Below the pieces are notes generated by a model. That model did not search any database. It was given only the letters and a program-made list of their open reading frames with translations, and was not told where the DNA came from. This document shows, one piece after another, positions 8,600 through 16,758 of a stretch of 64,000 nt of DNA (positions are counted from its first letter, which is position 1; each line of letters starts with the position of its first letter). Made by a program: the position numbers and the translations under genes. The DNA lies in NCBI RefSeq assembly GCF_900091445.1, contig NZ_LT607733.1, positions 1,319,501 to 1,383,500 on the forward strand, given 5' to 3'. This stretch comes from Micromonospora echinofusca (lineage in GTDB: Bacteria; Actinomycetota; Actinomycetes; Mycobacteriales; Micromonosporaceae).

Positions 8600-9289
8600 T
8601 CAGCGACCGCGCGTCTGGCGGAACGCGCCCCGCGCGGGCCGCATGTTCTTCGGGATCGCGCCCTTGGGCATCTGCGGGCGGGCGGTGAGCGCCTTGAGTC
8701 GCTTGTCCAGCGAGTTGACGTCCTTGCCGCTGAGGCTGCGCGGCAGCCGCATGAGCGTCATCCGCAGCTTGCGGATGGGCAGCTCGCCCTCCTCCTGGCC
8801 GATCACGTAGTCGAACAGCGGCGCGGAGCCGATCACCTTCGCCAGCCGCCGCTTCTCCTGGCCGAGCAGGCCGCGTACCCGCTGCGGGTTGCCCTCCGCC
8901 AGCAGGATCACCCCGGGCCGGCCGATGACGAGGTGGACCATGTCCATCTGCGTGGTGGAGCTGACCGCCGGGGTGACCCGCCAGTCGCCGCGCATGTTCT
9001 CCATGATCTGGGCCGCCGCGCCGGGCTGCCCCTCGGCGGCGTTCATCATCGCCCGGTTGGAGCGCAGGTTGAGCACGATCAGCAGGCAGAGCAGGGCGAA
9101 CAGAATGCCCAGCGGCAGCCAGATCCAGCTCCAGAGCATGACCGCGACCACGGTGAGCGCGAGCGGGATCAGCACCGCGCCGGCGGCCATCGGCGCGAAC
9201 CACCGGTCCTGCTTGGCGGTGAACTTGAACACCATCCCGATCTGCTTCAGCCGCTGGCCGAACGAGACCTTCTCCTGGGGCTTTGCCAT
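8600..9289 (-). CDS. DUF4191 membrane protein
   Basis: A 229-residue protein. It starts MAKPQEKVSFGQRLKQIGMV, has two close membrane segments (about residues 30-75) and a basic soluble C-terminal domain containing GRPGVILLAEGNPQRVRGLL and a Lys/Arg-rich end. This is the pattern of the DUF4191 family, conserved in actinobacteria and of unknown function; in many of these genomes it lies beside lipA and lipB, as here (inference from general knowledge). The ATG at 9289 is seven bases after a TAGACT hexamer, which fits a leaderless transcript; the frame is open further upstream but without family similarity. Confidence 0.85.
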   Translation of the reverse strand: MAKPQEKVSFGQRLKQIGMVFKFTAKQDRWFAPMAAGAVLIPLALTVVAVMLWSWIWLPLGILFALLCLLIVLNLRSNRAMMNAAEGQPGAAAQIMENMRGDWRVTPAVSSTTQMDMVHLVIGRPGVILLAEGNPQRVRGLLGQEKRRLAKVIGSAPLFDYVIGQEEGELPIRKLRMTLMRLPRSLSGKDVNSLDKRLKALTARPQMPKGAIPKNMRPARGAFRQTRGR

Positions 9290-9296
9290 GCCGCAG

Positions 9297-9302
9297 AGTC
9301 TA
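9297..9302 (-). promoter_or_regulatory. -10 element for leaderless DUF4191 gene
   Basis: On the minus strand TAGACT is followed by seven bases and the ATG at 9289. Confidence 0.5.
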
Positions 9303-9414
9303 GTGGTCGCCGCACGTCGCCCTGCCCGCGGCCGGGCTGAGTACCTTACGCCGCCCCGGCGCCCCGACGGCCCGGGGTAAGGAGGGGCGGCGGGCGAGGA
9401 TCGGGCGGCAACCC

Positions 9415-9714
9415 ATGCCCCCGGCGGCCGAGCTGCGGGAGGCGTACCGGCTGGCCAACGGAGGGCCGGACGGGCCGGAACGGGTCCAGCTGCTCGCCGA
9501 CGTCGTCGCGCAGCTGTCCCGGCTCGACCCCGAGCAGGTGGGCACGCTCGCGGCCGACGCCGCGGCGGCGGTCGAGGCGCTCGGCGCCTGGCGTACGGCG
9601 GTCGCGGCGTGGCGGGCCGACGGGCAGCCGTACCCCCTCGGCCGGGCGCTGCTGTCGCTCGCGGAGACGGCGGCCGCGGCGCTGAGCGACCACCCCGCAC
9701 CGCCACGGCCGGCG
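9415..9714 (+). pseudogene. Coding-like fragment without its own stop
   Basis: From the ATG at 9415 about 100 codons read like a real protein: MPPAAELREAYRLANG, then VQLLADVVAQLSRLDPEQVG and a helical Ala/Leu stretch, with strong G/C preference at third positions. After about 9714 the sequence loses this character and the frame runs without a stop straight through the antisense strand of lipA to 10917. A -1 shift near 9670 would end it at 9809. I read it as a gene whose 3' end was lost or frameshifted next to lipA. I do not recognise the protein. Confidence 0.4.
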
Positions 9715-9795
9715 GCAGCAGGTCACGCACCGGCGTTCATGGCACCTGCCCGGCGGCCCGCGGTCGGACGGTGCCGGCGCGTCGGCCGGGGTGGG

Positions 9796-10788
9796 TCAGC
9801 CGGCGGTGACCGGCAGGCCCTCGCGGGCCTCGAGCGCCTGCCGGTAGAGCCGCCCGGCCCGGTACGACGAGCGCACCAGCGGCCCGCTCATCACGCCCGC
9901 GAAACCGATCTCCTCGGCCTCCTCGCGCAGCTCGACGAACTCCTCCGGCTTCACCCAGCGGGTGACGGGGTGGTGCCGGGGGGTGGGGCGCAGGTACTGC
10001 GTGATGGTGATCAGCTCGCACCCGGCGTCGTGCAGGTCGCGCAGCGCCTGGGAGACCTCGGCGCGCTCCTCGCCCATCCCCAGGATCAGGTTGGACTTGG
10101 TGACCAGCCCGTCGGCGCGGGCCTGCCGGATCACGTCCAGCGACCGCTCGTAGCGGAAGGCCGGCCGGATCCGCTTGAAGATCCGCGGCACGGTCTCCAC
10201 GTTGTGCGCCAGCACCTCCGGCCGGGCGCCGAAGACCTCGGCGAGCTGCTCGGGGACCGCGTTGAAGTCGGGGATCAGCAGCTCGACGCCGCAGCCGGGC
10301 TGGAGGGCGTGGATCTGCCGGACGGTCTCGGCGTAGAGCCAGGCGCCGCCGTCGGGCAGGTCGTCGCGGGCCACGCCGGTGATGGTCGCGTAGCGCAGGC
10401 CCATCGAGACCACCGACTCGGCGACGCGGCGCGGCTCGTCGGCGTCGAACTCGGCCGGCTTGCCGGTGTCGATCTGGCAGAAGTCGCAGCGCCGGGTGCA
10501 CTGGTCGCCACCGATGAGGAAGGTGGCCTCCCGGTCCTCCCAGCACTCGTAGATGTTGGGGCAGCCGGCCTCCTGGCAGACGGTGTGCAGCCCCTCGCGC
10601 GTGACGAGCCCGCGCAGCTGGGTGTACTCCGGCCCCATCTTGGCCTTGACCTTGATCCACGGCGGTTTGCGCTCGATCGGCGTCTCGGCGTTGCGCGCCT
10701 CGATCCGCAGGAGGCGCCGCCCCTCGGGGGCGGGCGTCGTCGTGCGCGCTGCCTGGCCGGTCGTCGGCGCGGAGTGCTCGATCGTCAC
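9796..10788 (-). CDS. lipA: Lipoyl synthase
   Basis: A 330-residue radical SAM enzyme that inserts two sulfurs into the octanoyl chain on lipoyl domains. The auxiliary cluster motif ([13 protein letters not shown]) and the radical SAM triad ([10 protein letters not shown]) are intact, as is the C-terminal region ([16 protein letters not shown] and [11 protein letters not shown]). The GTG at 10788 ([11 protein letters not shown]) lies seven bases after a TAGGCT hexamer. Its substrate would come from LipB (12703-13344), and target proteins include the two lipoyl domains of SucB encoded at 32257-34080 and the glycine cleavage system, of which gcvT is at 37854. Confidence 0.97.
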   Translation of the reverse strand: MTIEHSAPTTGQAARTTTPAPEGRRLLRIEARNAETPIERKPPWIKVKAKMGPEYTQLRGLVTREGLHTVCQEAGCPNIYECWEDREATFLIGGDQCTRRCDFCQIDTGKPAEFDADEPRRVAESVVSMGLRYATITGVARDDLPDGGAWLYAETVRQIHALQPGCGVELLIPDFNAVPEQLAEVFGARPEVLAHNVETVPRIFKRIRPAFRYERSLDVIRQARADGLVTKSNLILGMGEERAEVSQALRDLHDAGCELITITQYLRPTPRHHPVTRWVKPEEFVELREEAEEIGFAGVMSGPLVRSSYRAGRLYRQALEAREGLPVTAG

Positions 10789-10795
10789 GAAACCG

Positions 10796-10801
10796 AGCCT
10801 A
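10796..10801 (-). promoter_or_regulatory. -10 element for leaderless lipA
   Basis: On the minus strand TAGGCT is followed by seven bases and the lipA GTG. The same hexamer and spacing precede lipB at 13352-13357. Confidence 0.5.
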
Positions 10802-10914
10802 CGCCCGACGGCCGCCGTCGATGTAGCGCGGGCGACGGGCGTCACCCCGGGAACCTTGTGACGCCGGCCACCGGGGCAGGGGAAAACCCGTCACAGGAGC
10901 GTCGGCGGAGGTGC

Positions 10915-10920
10915 TAGCGT
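10915..10920 (+). promoter_or_regulatory. -10 element for the T-box transcript
   Basis: TAGCGT is placed so that transcription would start near 10927, at the base of the predicted Stem I of the leader. No clear -35 is visible. Confidence 0.4.
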
Positions 10921-10924
10921 GCCC

Positions 10925-11226
10925 GGCAGAGCTGTGACGGAGCCGAGTAGCGCCCCGACCCGCCAGTTGAAGAGAGCCGCCGGTTGCTGCGAGGCGGTCT
11001 GGCGCCGGGCGCGTGAAGACCCTCCCGAGCTGCGGGAAGAACGGCGGGTGGCCGATGCCGCGCGACTGCGCGGACGGTGCCTCGCCCAGTAGAGCCCGCC
11101 CGGCTGGCCCCGGTGAAAAGGCGACGAACGAGGCCCCCCGCCAGCGGGGGCGAAGGTGTGGTGGCACCGCGAGGTTTCCCGCTCGCCCACACCTCCCGGG
11201 GATCGCGTTGCGATTATCGAGGAGGT
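10925..11226 (+). promoter_or_regulatory. T-box riboswitch, Asp specifier (GAC), probably translational
   Basis: A complete T-box leader precedes the aspartyl-tRNA synthetase. Stem I pairs 10926-10929/11030-11033, 10939-10942/11022-11025, 10951-10955/11007-11011, 10961-10966/10999-11004 and 10977-10981/10993-10997. The distal part carries AGAGAG (10971-10976) and the loop GGTTGCTGCGA. AGTA (10946-10949) faces GTGAA-GAC, so the specifier codon is GAC (11018-11020), Asp. A G/C hairpin near 11135-11150 fits Stem III. The T-box AAGGTGTGGTGGCACCGCG (11153-11171) presents TGGC, complementary to a GCCA acceptor end, as expected for tRNA-Asp with G73. ACCTCC at 11191-11196 can pair either with the T-box helix or with the Shine-Dalgarno GGAGGT at 11221-11226, so uncharged tRNA would free the ribosome site. 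Confidence 0.9.
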
Positions 11227-11232
11227 ACCGCC

Positions 11233-12519
11233 GTGCAACGCATCCTTTCCACCCAGCTCTCCGCCCATGTCGGCGTGCCCGTCCGGATCGCCGGCTGGGT
11301 GCACCGCCGCCGCCTGCTCAAGTCGGTGGCCTTCCTGATCGTGCGGGACGCCGCCGGCCTCGCCCAGGTGGTGGTCGCCGACCCGGCCGTGCGCGCCGAG
11401 GTGGAGGCACTCACCGAGGAGACGGTCGTCGAGGTCACCGGCACGGTGGTCGCGAACCCGACGGCCCGCGCCGGGGTCGAGCTGACCGCGCCGACGGTAC
11501 GACCGCTCGGCCCGCCCGCCGTACCGCCGCCGTTCGACCTGTACCGGCCGGCGCTCACCGCGAGCCTGCCCACCCAGCTCGACCACGCTCCGGTGGCCCT
11601 GCGCCACCCGACCCGCGCGGCGGCGCTGCGCGTCTCGGCGGCGGCGGTGGCCGGCTTCCGGGCCGCGCTCGACGCCCGCGACTTCGTGGAGATCCACACC
11701 CCGAAGGTGGTCGGCTCGTCCACCGAGAGCGGGGCGAACGTCTTCGCGCTGGACTGGTTCGGCCGGCCCGCGTACCTGGCCCAGTCGCCGCAGTTCTACA
11801 AGCAGCTCATGGTCGGCGTCTTCGAACGGGTCTACGAGGTCGGGCCGGTGTTCCGGGCCGAGCCGCACGACACCGTCCGGCACCTGGCGCAGTACACCTC
11901 GCTGGACGCCGAGCTGAGCTTCGTCGCCGACCACCGGGACGTGATGGTCGTGCTGCGCGACACGCTGGCCGGGATGCTGGGCAGCGTCACCGAGCGGGCC
12001 GGTGCCGCGCTGGCCACGCTGGGCGTCACCGCCCCGGACGTGCCGGCGGAGATCCCGGCCGTGCACTTCACTGAGGCGCTCCGGATCGCGGGCGCGCCGG
12101 CCGACGAGCCGGACCTGGCCCCGGCGCACGAGCGGGCGCTGGGCGACTGGGCGCGACGGGAGCACGGCTCGGAGTTCCTCTTCGTCACCGGCTACCCGAT
12201 GGCGAAGCGGCCCTTCTACACCCATCCGGACCCGGCGCGGCCCGCGTACTCGAACGGGTTCGACCTGCTCTTCCGGGGTCTGGAGCTGGTGACGGGCGGC
12301 CAGCGGCTGCACCGGCACGCCGACTACCTGGCGGCGCTCGCCGCTCGGGGCGAGCCGGTCGAGCCGTACGCCGGCTACGTCGACGCGTTCCGGCACGGGA
12401 TGCCCCCGCACGGCGGCTTCGCCATCGGGCTGGAACGCTTCGTGGCCCGCCTGACCGGCGCAACCAACGTCCGCGAGGTCACGGCCTTCCCCCGGGACCT
12501 CCACCGCCTGACCCCATAG
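11233..12519 (+). CDS. aspS: Archaeal-type aspartate--tRNA ligase (possibly non-discriminating Asp/Asn)
   Basis: A 428-residue class II synthetase. The N-terminal OB-fold anticodon-binding domain (VPVRIAGWVHRRRLLKSVAF) leads into the catalytic core with QSPQFYKQLMV, motif 2 (VFRAEPHDTVRHLAQYTSLD) and motif 3 (GGFAIGLERFVARLTG). The length is that of the archaeal/eukaryotic AspRS; the usual bacterial enzyme is near 590 residues with an extra inserted domain missing here. The GTG at 11233 has GGAGG seven bases upstream. The His in GWVH fits non-discriminating enzymes that also charge tRNA-Asn, but this is only suggestive. It is probably a second AspRS in the genome. The T-box leader with an Asp specifier implies expression on Asp-tRNA shortage. 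Confidence 0.92.
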   Translation: MQRILSTQLSAHVGVPVRIAGWVHRRRLLKSVAFLIVRDAAGLAQVVVADPAVRAEVEALTEETVVEVTGTVVANPTARAGVELTAPTVRPLGPPAVPPPFDLYRPALTASLPTQLDHAPVALRHPTRAAALRVSAAAVAGFRAALDARDFVEIHTPKVVGSSTESGANVFALDWFGRPAYLAQSPQFYKQLMVGVFERVYEVGPVFRAEPHDTVRHLAQYTSLDAELSFVADHRDVMVVLRDTLAGMLGSVTERAGAALATLGVTAPDVPAEIPAVHFTEALRIAGAPADEPDLAPAHERALGDWARREHGSEFLFVTGYPMAKRPFYTHPDPARPAYSNGFDLLFRGLELVTGGQRLHRHADYLAALAARGEPVEPYAGYVDAFRHGMPPHGGFAIGLERFVARLTGATNVREVTAFPRDLHRLTP

Positions 12520-12604
12520 CCCGCCGGGCCGCCGACCGCCCCCGGGCAACCGCTCTGTCGGTCGGTGGCCCGCCCCTGCCGGTCGACGGCCGGCCCTGGC
12601 TGTC

Positions 12605-12665
12605 GGTGATCAAGAGGTTGTTGCCTTCGTCTTCGGTGTGTCGCGACCAAAACTTCTTGATCACC
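12605..12665. repeat. Gene-end hairpin, family B (variant)
   Basis: GGTGATCAAGAGGTTGTTG at 12605-12623 is inverted, with mismatches, at about 12645-12665 (CAAAACTTCTTGATCACC). The element lies between the convergent aspS and lipB stops and resembles the palindromes at 16694 and 39021. It may act as a bidirectional terminator. The flanking bases from 12520 to 12702 hold no gene. Confidence 0.65.
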
Positions 12666-12702
12666 GCGGCGAGGCGGACCGGGGACGGGAGGGGAGGGTG
12701 GG

Positions 12703-13344
12703 TCAGGGGGTGGTGAGGGTGGGGAGGTGGTGCTCGACGACCGGTAGGACGTCGGCGACGGTGACCGGGCGACCCAGCTCGGCCGTCAGGGAGGTGACGC
12801 CGGCGTCGCGGATGCCGCAGGGCACGATCCGGTCGAAGTGCCCGAGGTCGCAGTCGCAGTTGATGGAGAAGCCGTGCAGGGTCACCCCGCGGGCGACGCG
12901 GATGCCGATGGCGGCCACCTTGCGGGCCGGCCCCCGGTCGTCCTCGGGCACCCAGACGCCGCTACGCCCCTCGACCCGGCCGGCGGTCAGCCCGAACTCG
13001 GCGCAGACGTCGATCAGCAACTGCTCGGTGCGACGTACGTAGGCGACCACGTCGACCGGGTCGGGCAGCCGGACGATGGGGTAGCCGACCAACTGCCCCG
13101 GGCCGTGCCAGGTGATCTTGCCGCCCCGGTCGACGTCGACGACCGGGGTGCCGTCCATGGGGCGGTCCCACGGCTCCGTGCGCTTGCCGGCGGTGTAGAC
13201 GCTCGGGTGCTCCAGCAGCAGCACGGTGTCACCGCGCTCGCCGGCCACCACCGACTCGTGCAGGCGGCGCTGCTCGTCCCAGGCGGCCTGGTAGTCGAGG
13301 ACACCGGCGCGGACGGCCGTGAGGCCGGGGGTCGTCGTGGTCAC
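12703..13344 (-). CDS. lipB: Octanoyl-[carrier protein] transferase
   Basis: A 213-residue enzyme that moves octanoate from acyl carrier protein to lipoyl domains, the step before LipA. The family motifs are clear: [33 protein letters not shown] with the conserved His, and [20 protein letters not shown] with the catalytic Lys, followed by FDRIVPCGI containing the catalytic Cys. The GTG at 13344 ([14 protein letters not shown]) lies seven bases after TAGGCT. lipA and lipB share orientation and promoter type but are interrupted by the T-box/aspS unit on the opposite strand. Confidence 0.97.
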   Translation of the reverse strand: MTTTTPGLTAVRAGVLDYQAAWDEQRRLHESVVAGERGDTVLLLEHPSVYTAGKRTEPWDRPMDGTPVVDVDRGGKITWHGPGQLVGYPIVRLPDPVDVVAYVRRTEQLLIDVCAEFGLTAGRVEGRSGVWVPEDDRGPARKVAAIGIRVARGVTLHGFSINCDCDLGHFDRIVPCGIRDAGVTSLTAELGRPVTVADVLPVVEHHLPTLTTP

Positions 13345-13351
13345 GCCGCCA

Positions 13352-13357
13352 AGCCTA
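13352..13357 (-). promoter_or_regulatory. -10 element for leaderless lipB
   Basis: On the minus strand TAGGCT is followed by seven bases and the lipB GTG, identical in form to the lipA promoter. Confidence 0.5.
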
Positions 13358-13435
13358 GACCCGTACCGGCCGGTCACCATCGGTGACGCGGCTCACGAGG
13401 AGGACCCGGCGGCGGGGCGGCCCGGGCGGCCCGGT

Positions 13436-15256
13436 TCAGCCCTGCGGGACCCGCCACAGCCACACGTCGTCCACCCGCTCGGGCGGGCCGAGCAGCGCGG
13501 TCACCGTACGCCGGATCGCCTCCTCGTCGACCGGCCACTTCGCCCCGTGCACCTCGTCGGCCAGCACGACCGTCTCGATGCGCCAGTGCCGCAGGTCGGC
13601 GCGGACCTCCTGGACGCTGCCCTCGGTGATGATCGGCACCAGCCCGCTCCGGCCGGCCTGGTCCACCAGCGCGCCGAACGGGCGCGGCGTCGGGCCGATC
13701 CGTCCCCGGCCGTCGGGGCCGCCGGGGCCGAGGAAGAAGCCGGAGGGGATCGCGAACTCGCCCTGCCGGTGCGCCAGGGCGTACGCCTGCCAGCGCTGGC
13801 CGTCGGGATAGACGTCGAGGGTCAGCGGCACCGGGGTCAGCACCCCGCCGGGGGAGACGTACTCCCGCCACGTCCCGGCGGTGATGAAGCGCGGGATCGG
13901 CTCGCGCTCGATGGTAAGCAGCGGGGTCGGCACCAGCGGCAGCAGCGCCAGCGCGAACCCCGCCCACCAGGCCAGCCGCGTCCGGCGGCGCCGGGGCGGA
14001 TCGGCCCGCAGCTCCTCGACGGCGTACGCGAGCAGCACCCCGATCACCGGCGCCACGATCAGCGCCAGCCGGGCCGGCAGGGCGGCGTTCACCACCGGCA
14101 GGTGCCCGAGCAGGTCGAACGGCATCGGCAGGTCGACGCGCCGCCCGTCGACCTTGGCCACGGGGCCGAACGACAGCACCGTGAAGACGGCGGCGGTCAC
14201 GCCCAGCGCCCAGAGCGTCGCCCGGCGGCCCGCGTCGGCGCGGCGCCACAGCATCACGAAGCAGGCGACGGTGAGCAGCAGCAGCGGAATGCCGAAGAAG
14301 GAGTTCTCCTCGGTCGGGTTGGGCGCGAGCTGGGTGCCCAGCCCCGCCTCCCCGGCCAGCGAGCGGCGCGGGTACGCCGCGTAGGCGACGACGTCCTCGG
14401 AGTGGATGACGGCGTCGAAGCCGGTGCCGTGGAAGCGCTGCGGGCCGGCGAAGTGCAGCCACAGCGGGTACGCCAGCAGCACGCCCGCGACCACGGCGGT
14501 GACGCCGAGGCCGCGCAGGAAGGTCGGCAGCACCGCGCGGGCCTCGGCGCGGTGGGCCGGATGCAGCGCCCAGACCGCGACGAAGACGCCGAGCGCCAGC
14601 GCCGTGAAGAAGAGCCCCTCGGCGGCGATGGAGAAGGCGACGGCCACGACCGCGCCGAGGATCGCGCCGTCGCGCAGCGGGTGCCGGGAGCGGCGCAGCG
14701 CGAAGGTCCGCCAGATCAGCAGCGGTACGAGCCAGCCCGCCGTCCAGTTCAGGTGGGCGTTGGCGTGCGAGACCATGCCGGGGGAGAAGCCGATGAACAG
14801 CCCGCCGACGGCTGCGGCGAGCGGGCTGCGGAGCAGGTGCCGGGAGAGCAGCCAGTACCAGGCCAGCGCGGTGGCGGCCAGGTTGAGGGTGAGGATCACC
14901 AGGAACGTGGCCGGCGGCCCGATGAGGTACGTCAGCGGCGCGAAGAGCACCGCGTAGACGGTGATCGAGGTGTTGACCGCGAGGTTCACCCCGTCGGGCA
15001 CGTTGACCAGGTAGGTGAAGAGCGGGTTGTCGCCGTGGGTCACCGCGTGGCCGCCGAAGGCCAGCAGCCACTCGAAGAGCGCCTGGTCGCTGGAGTTGAC
15101 CGTGATGGTGCGGGTGTTCGGGTCCCGCCACAGCCCGCTGGTCACCCAGACGGCGAGCGCCAGCGCGACCAGCGCCACGGTCAGGTCGGCCCGCCGGTGG
15201 CGGACGACGCGGGGCGGCGGGGCCGGCGAAGGCGCCAGGGACGGGGAGGTCGGCAC
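13436..15256 (-). CDS. Large GT-C-like membrane protein
   Basis: A 606-residue protein from a GTG at 15256. A Pro-rich cytoplasmic tail is followed by a first membrane segment (ADLTVALVALALAVWVTSGL), an external loop ending in NSSDQALFEWLLAFGGHAV, about ten further hydrophobic segments, and a soluble C-terminal domain of about 150 residues from near VPLTLDVYPDGQRWQAYALA. Acidic residues in the first external loop and a polytopic core plus exported tail are the pattern of GT-C sugar transferases that use lipid-linked donors. There is no diagnostic motif for a named family. It stands alone, divergent from the secreted esterase gene. Confidence 0.75.
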   Translation of the reverse strand: MPTSPSLAPSPAPPPRVVRHRRADLTVALVALALAVWVTSGLWRDPNTRTITVNSSDQALFEWLLAFGGHAVTHGDNPLFTYLVNVPDGVNLAVNTSITVYAVLFAPLTYLIGPPATFLVILTLNLAATALAWYWLLSRHLLRSPLAAAVGGLFIGFSPGMVSHANAHLNWTAGWLVPLLIWRTFALRRSRHPLRDGAILGAVVAVAFSIAAEGLFFTALALGVFVAVWALHPAHRAEARAVLPTFLRGLGVTAVVAGVLLAYPLWLHFAGPQRFHGTGFDAVIHSEDVVAYAAYPRRSLAGEAGLGTQLAPNPTEENSFFGIPLLLLTVACFVMLWRRADAGRRATLWALGVTAAVFTVLSFGPVAKVDGRRVDLPMPFDLLGHLPVVNAALPARLALIVAPVIGVLLAYAVEELRADPPRRRRTRLAWWAGFALALLPLVPTPLLTIEREPIPRFITAGTWREYVSPGGVLTPVPLTLDVYPDGQRWQAYALAHRQGEFAIPSGFFLGPGGPDGRGRIGPTPRPFGALVDQAGRSGLVPIITEGSVQEVRADLRHWRIETVVLADEVHGAKWPVDEEAIRRTVTALLGPPERVDDVWLWRVPQG

Positions 15257-15418
15257 GCAGCGGACGTTACCAACCGCACCGGGGCAGGCCGGTCAGGACG
15301 CACATCCCTCGGGACGGGAATGTGTGAGCGTGCCCCATGTCACAACATCGACGCATCGACGTAACGTCGCGGCAATTCGCGGGTGACCCAGTTCACACCC
15401 CGTCCCCAGGAGGCCCCC

Positions 15419-16678
15419 GTGCGCCGCTCCCCGTCCCTGCTCGCCCGGCTGACCGGCGTGGTCGCCGGGGCCGTCCTCGCCGCCGCCGCGGTGACGGCCG
15501 TCGCCGCCCCCGCCCAGGCCGCCACCCTGACCCAGGTCACCAACTTCGGCTCCAACCCCGGCAACCTCGCCATGTACGCGTACCGGCCCGACAACCTGCC
15601 GGCGGGAGCCCCGGCCGTCGTACTGCTGCACGGCTGCACCCAGAACGCGGCCGGCTACTTCGCCAACTCGGGCTGGCAGAAGTTCGCCGACCAGTGGAAG
15701 TTCGCCCTGATCGTGCCGCAGCAGTCCAGCGCCAACCAGCCGCTGAGCTGCTTCAACTGGTTCGTGGAACAGGACATCACGCGCGGCTCGGGCGAGGCGC
15801 TGTCGATCAAGCAGATGGTCGACCACGCCCGGAACAACTACGGCACCGACGCCAGCCGGGTCTTCGTCAGCGGGCTCTCCGCCGGCGGGGGGATGAGCGC
15901 GGTCATGCTCGCCACCTACCCGGACGTCTTCGCCGCCGGCTCGGTCGTGGCCGGCCTGCCGTACCGCTGCTCCCCGCCCGCCTCCACCAGCACCTGCCAG
16001 TACAGCGGGGTGAACAAGACCCCGCAGGAGTGGGGCAACCTCGTGCGGGCCGCGTATCCCGGGCACACGGGCCCGCGTCCCCGGGTCGCCGTCTGGCACG
16101 GCACCTCGGACTCCACGGTGGTGCCGGCCAACGCCACCGAGCTGCGCGACCAGTGGACCAACGTCCGGGGTGTCTCGCAGACCCCCACCCGCACCGCGTC
16201 GCTGCCCGCCAACACCGCCCTGGAGGTGTACGGCAACGACGACGTACGCGTCTACCGGGTCTCCGGCATGGGCCACGGCACCCCGGTCGACCCGGGTCCC
16301 GGGGCCGAGCAGTGCGGCACCGCCGGGGCGTACCTGCTCGACACCATCTGCTCGGCGTACCACGACGCGGTCTTCTTCGGCCTGAACGGCGGGACGGGCC
16401 CCAACCCCACCCCGACGGCGAGCCCCACCGTTTCCCCCACGGCGAGCCCCATTCCCTCCCCCACGGCGAGCCCCATTCCCTCCCCGACGGCGAGCCCGAC
16501 CCCGGCGCCGACCTGCGTGACCGCCAGCAACTACGCGCACGTCACCGCCGGCCGCGCCTACCACTCCGGCGGCTACGCCTACGCCAAAGGTTCCAACCAG
16601 CGGATGGGCCTCTACAACACCTTCTACACCAGCACCCTCAAGCAGACCGGCCCCAACCACTGGGTGATCGGCTGCTGA
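15419..16678 (+). CDS. Secreted PHB-depolymerase-type esterase with Pro/Thr/Ser linker and C-terminal domain
   Basis: A 419-residue secreted alpha/beta hydrolase. The GTG at 15419 has AGGAGG five bases upstream and gives a standard signal peptide (RRSPSLLARLTGVVAG, cleavage after PAQA). The catalytic domain shows the oxyanion segment LLHGCTQNA, the nucleophile elbow GLSAGGGMS, an Asp in WHGTSDSTV and the His in GMGHGTPVD, as in the PHB depolymerase/LpqC family. A linker of repeated SPTAS units (about 16405-16505; tandem DNA repeats) joins it to a 55-residue Cys-bounded end domain from CVTASNYAHVTAGRA to WVIGC, common on secreted actinobacterial hydrolases. Likely substrate: short-chain polyesters or acetylated glycans. 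The 160-base upstream gap holds only the divergent start region. Confidence 0.88.
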   Translation: MRRSPSLLARLTGVVAGAVLAAAAVTAVAAPAQAATLTQVTNFGSNPGNLAMYAYRPDNLPAGAPAVVLLHGCTQNAAGYFANSGWQKFADQWKFALIVPQQSSANQPLSCFNWFVEQDITRGSGEALSIKQMVDHARNNYGTDASRVFVSGLSAGGGMSAVMLATYPDVFAAGSVVAGLPYRCSPPASTSTCQYSGVNKTPQEWGNLVRAAYPGHTGPRPRVAVWHGTSDSTVVPANATELRDQWTNVRGVSQTPTRTASLPANTALEVYGNDDVRVYRVSGMGHGTPVDPGPGAEQCGTAGAYLLDTICSAYHDAVFFGLNGGTGPNPTPTASPTVSPTASPIPSPTASPIPSPTASPTPAPTCVTASNYAHVTAGRAYHSGGYAYAKGSNQRMGLYNTFYTSTLKQTGPNHWVIGC

Positions 16679-16693
16679 TCCCACGCACCGCGC

Positions 16694-16754
16694 GTCGATC
16701 ATGAAGTTGTCGTCACCCTGCCCCGAGTGGCGTGACGACAACTTCATGATCGAC
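16694..16754. repeat. Gene-end hairpin, family B, perfect copy
   Basis: A perfect 23-bp inverted repeat (16694-16716 and 16732-16754) with a 15-base loop. The left arm contains GATCATGAAGTTGTCGTCAC. It lies between the convergent esterase and epimerase stops and can end transcription from both sides. The core recurs at 39021-39081 and, diverged, at 12605-12665. Confidence 0.85.
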
Positions 16755-16758
16755 CGGA

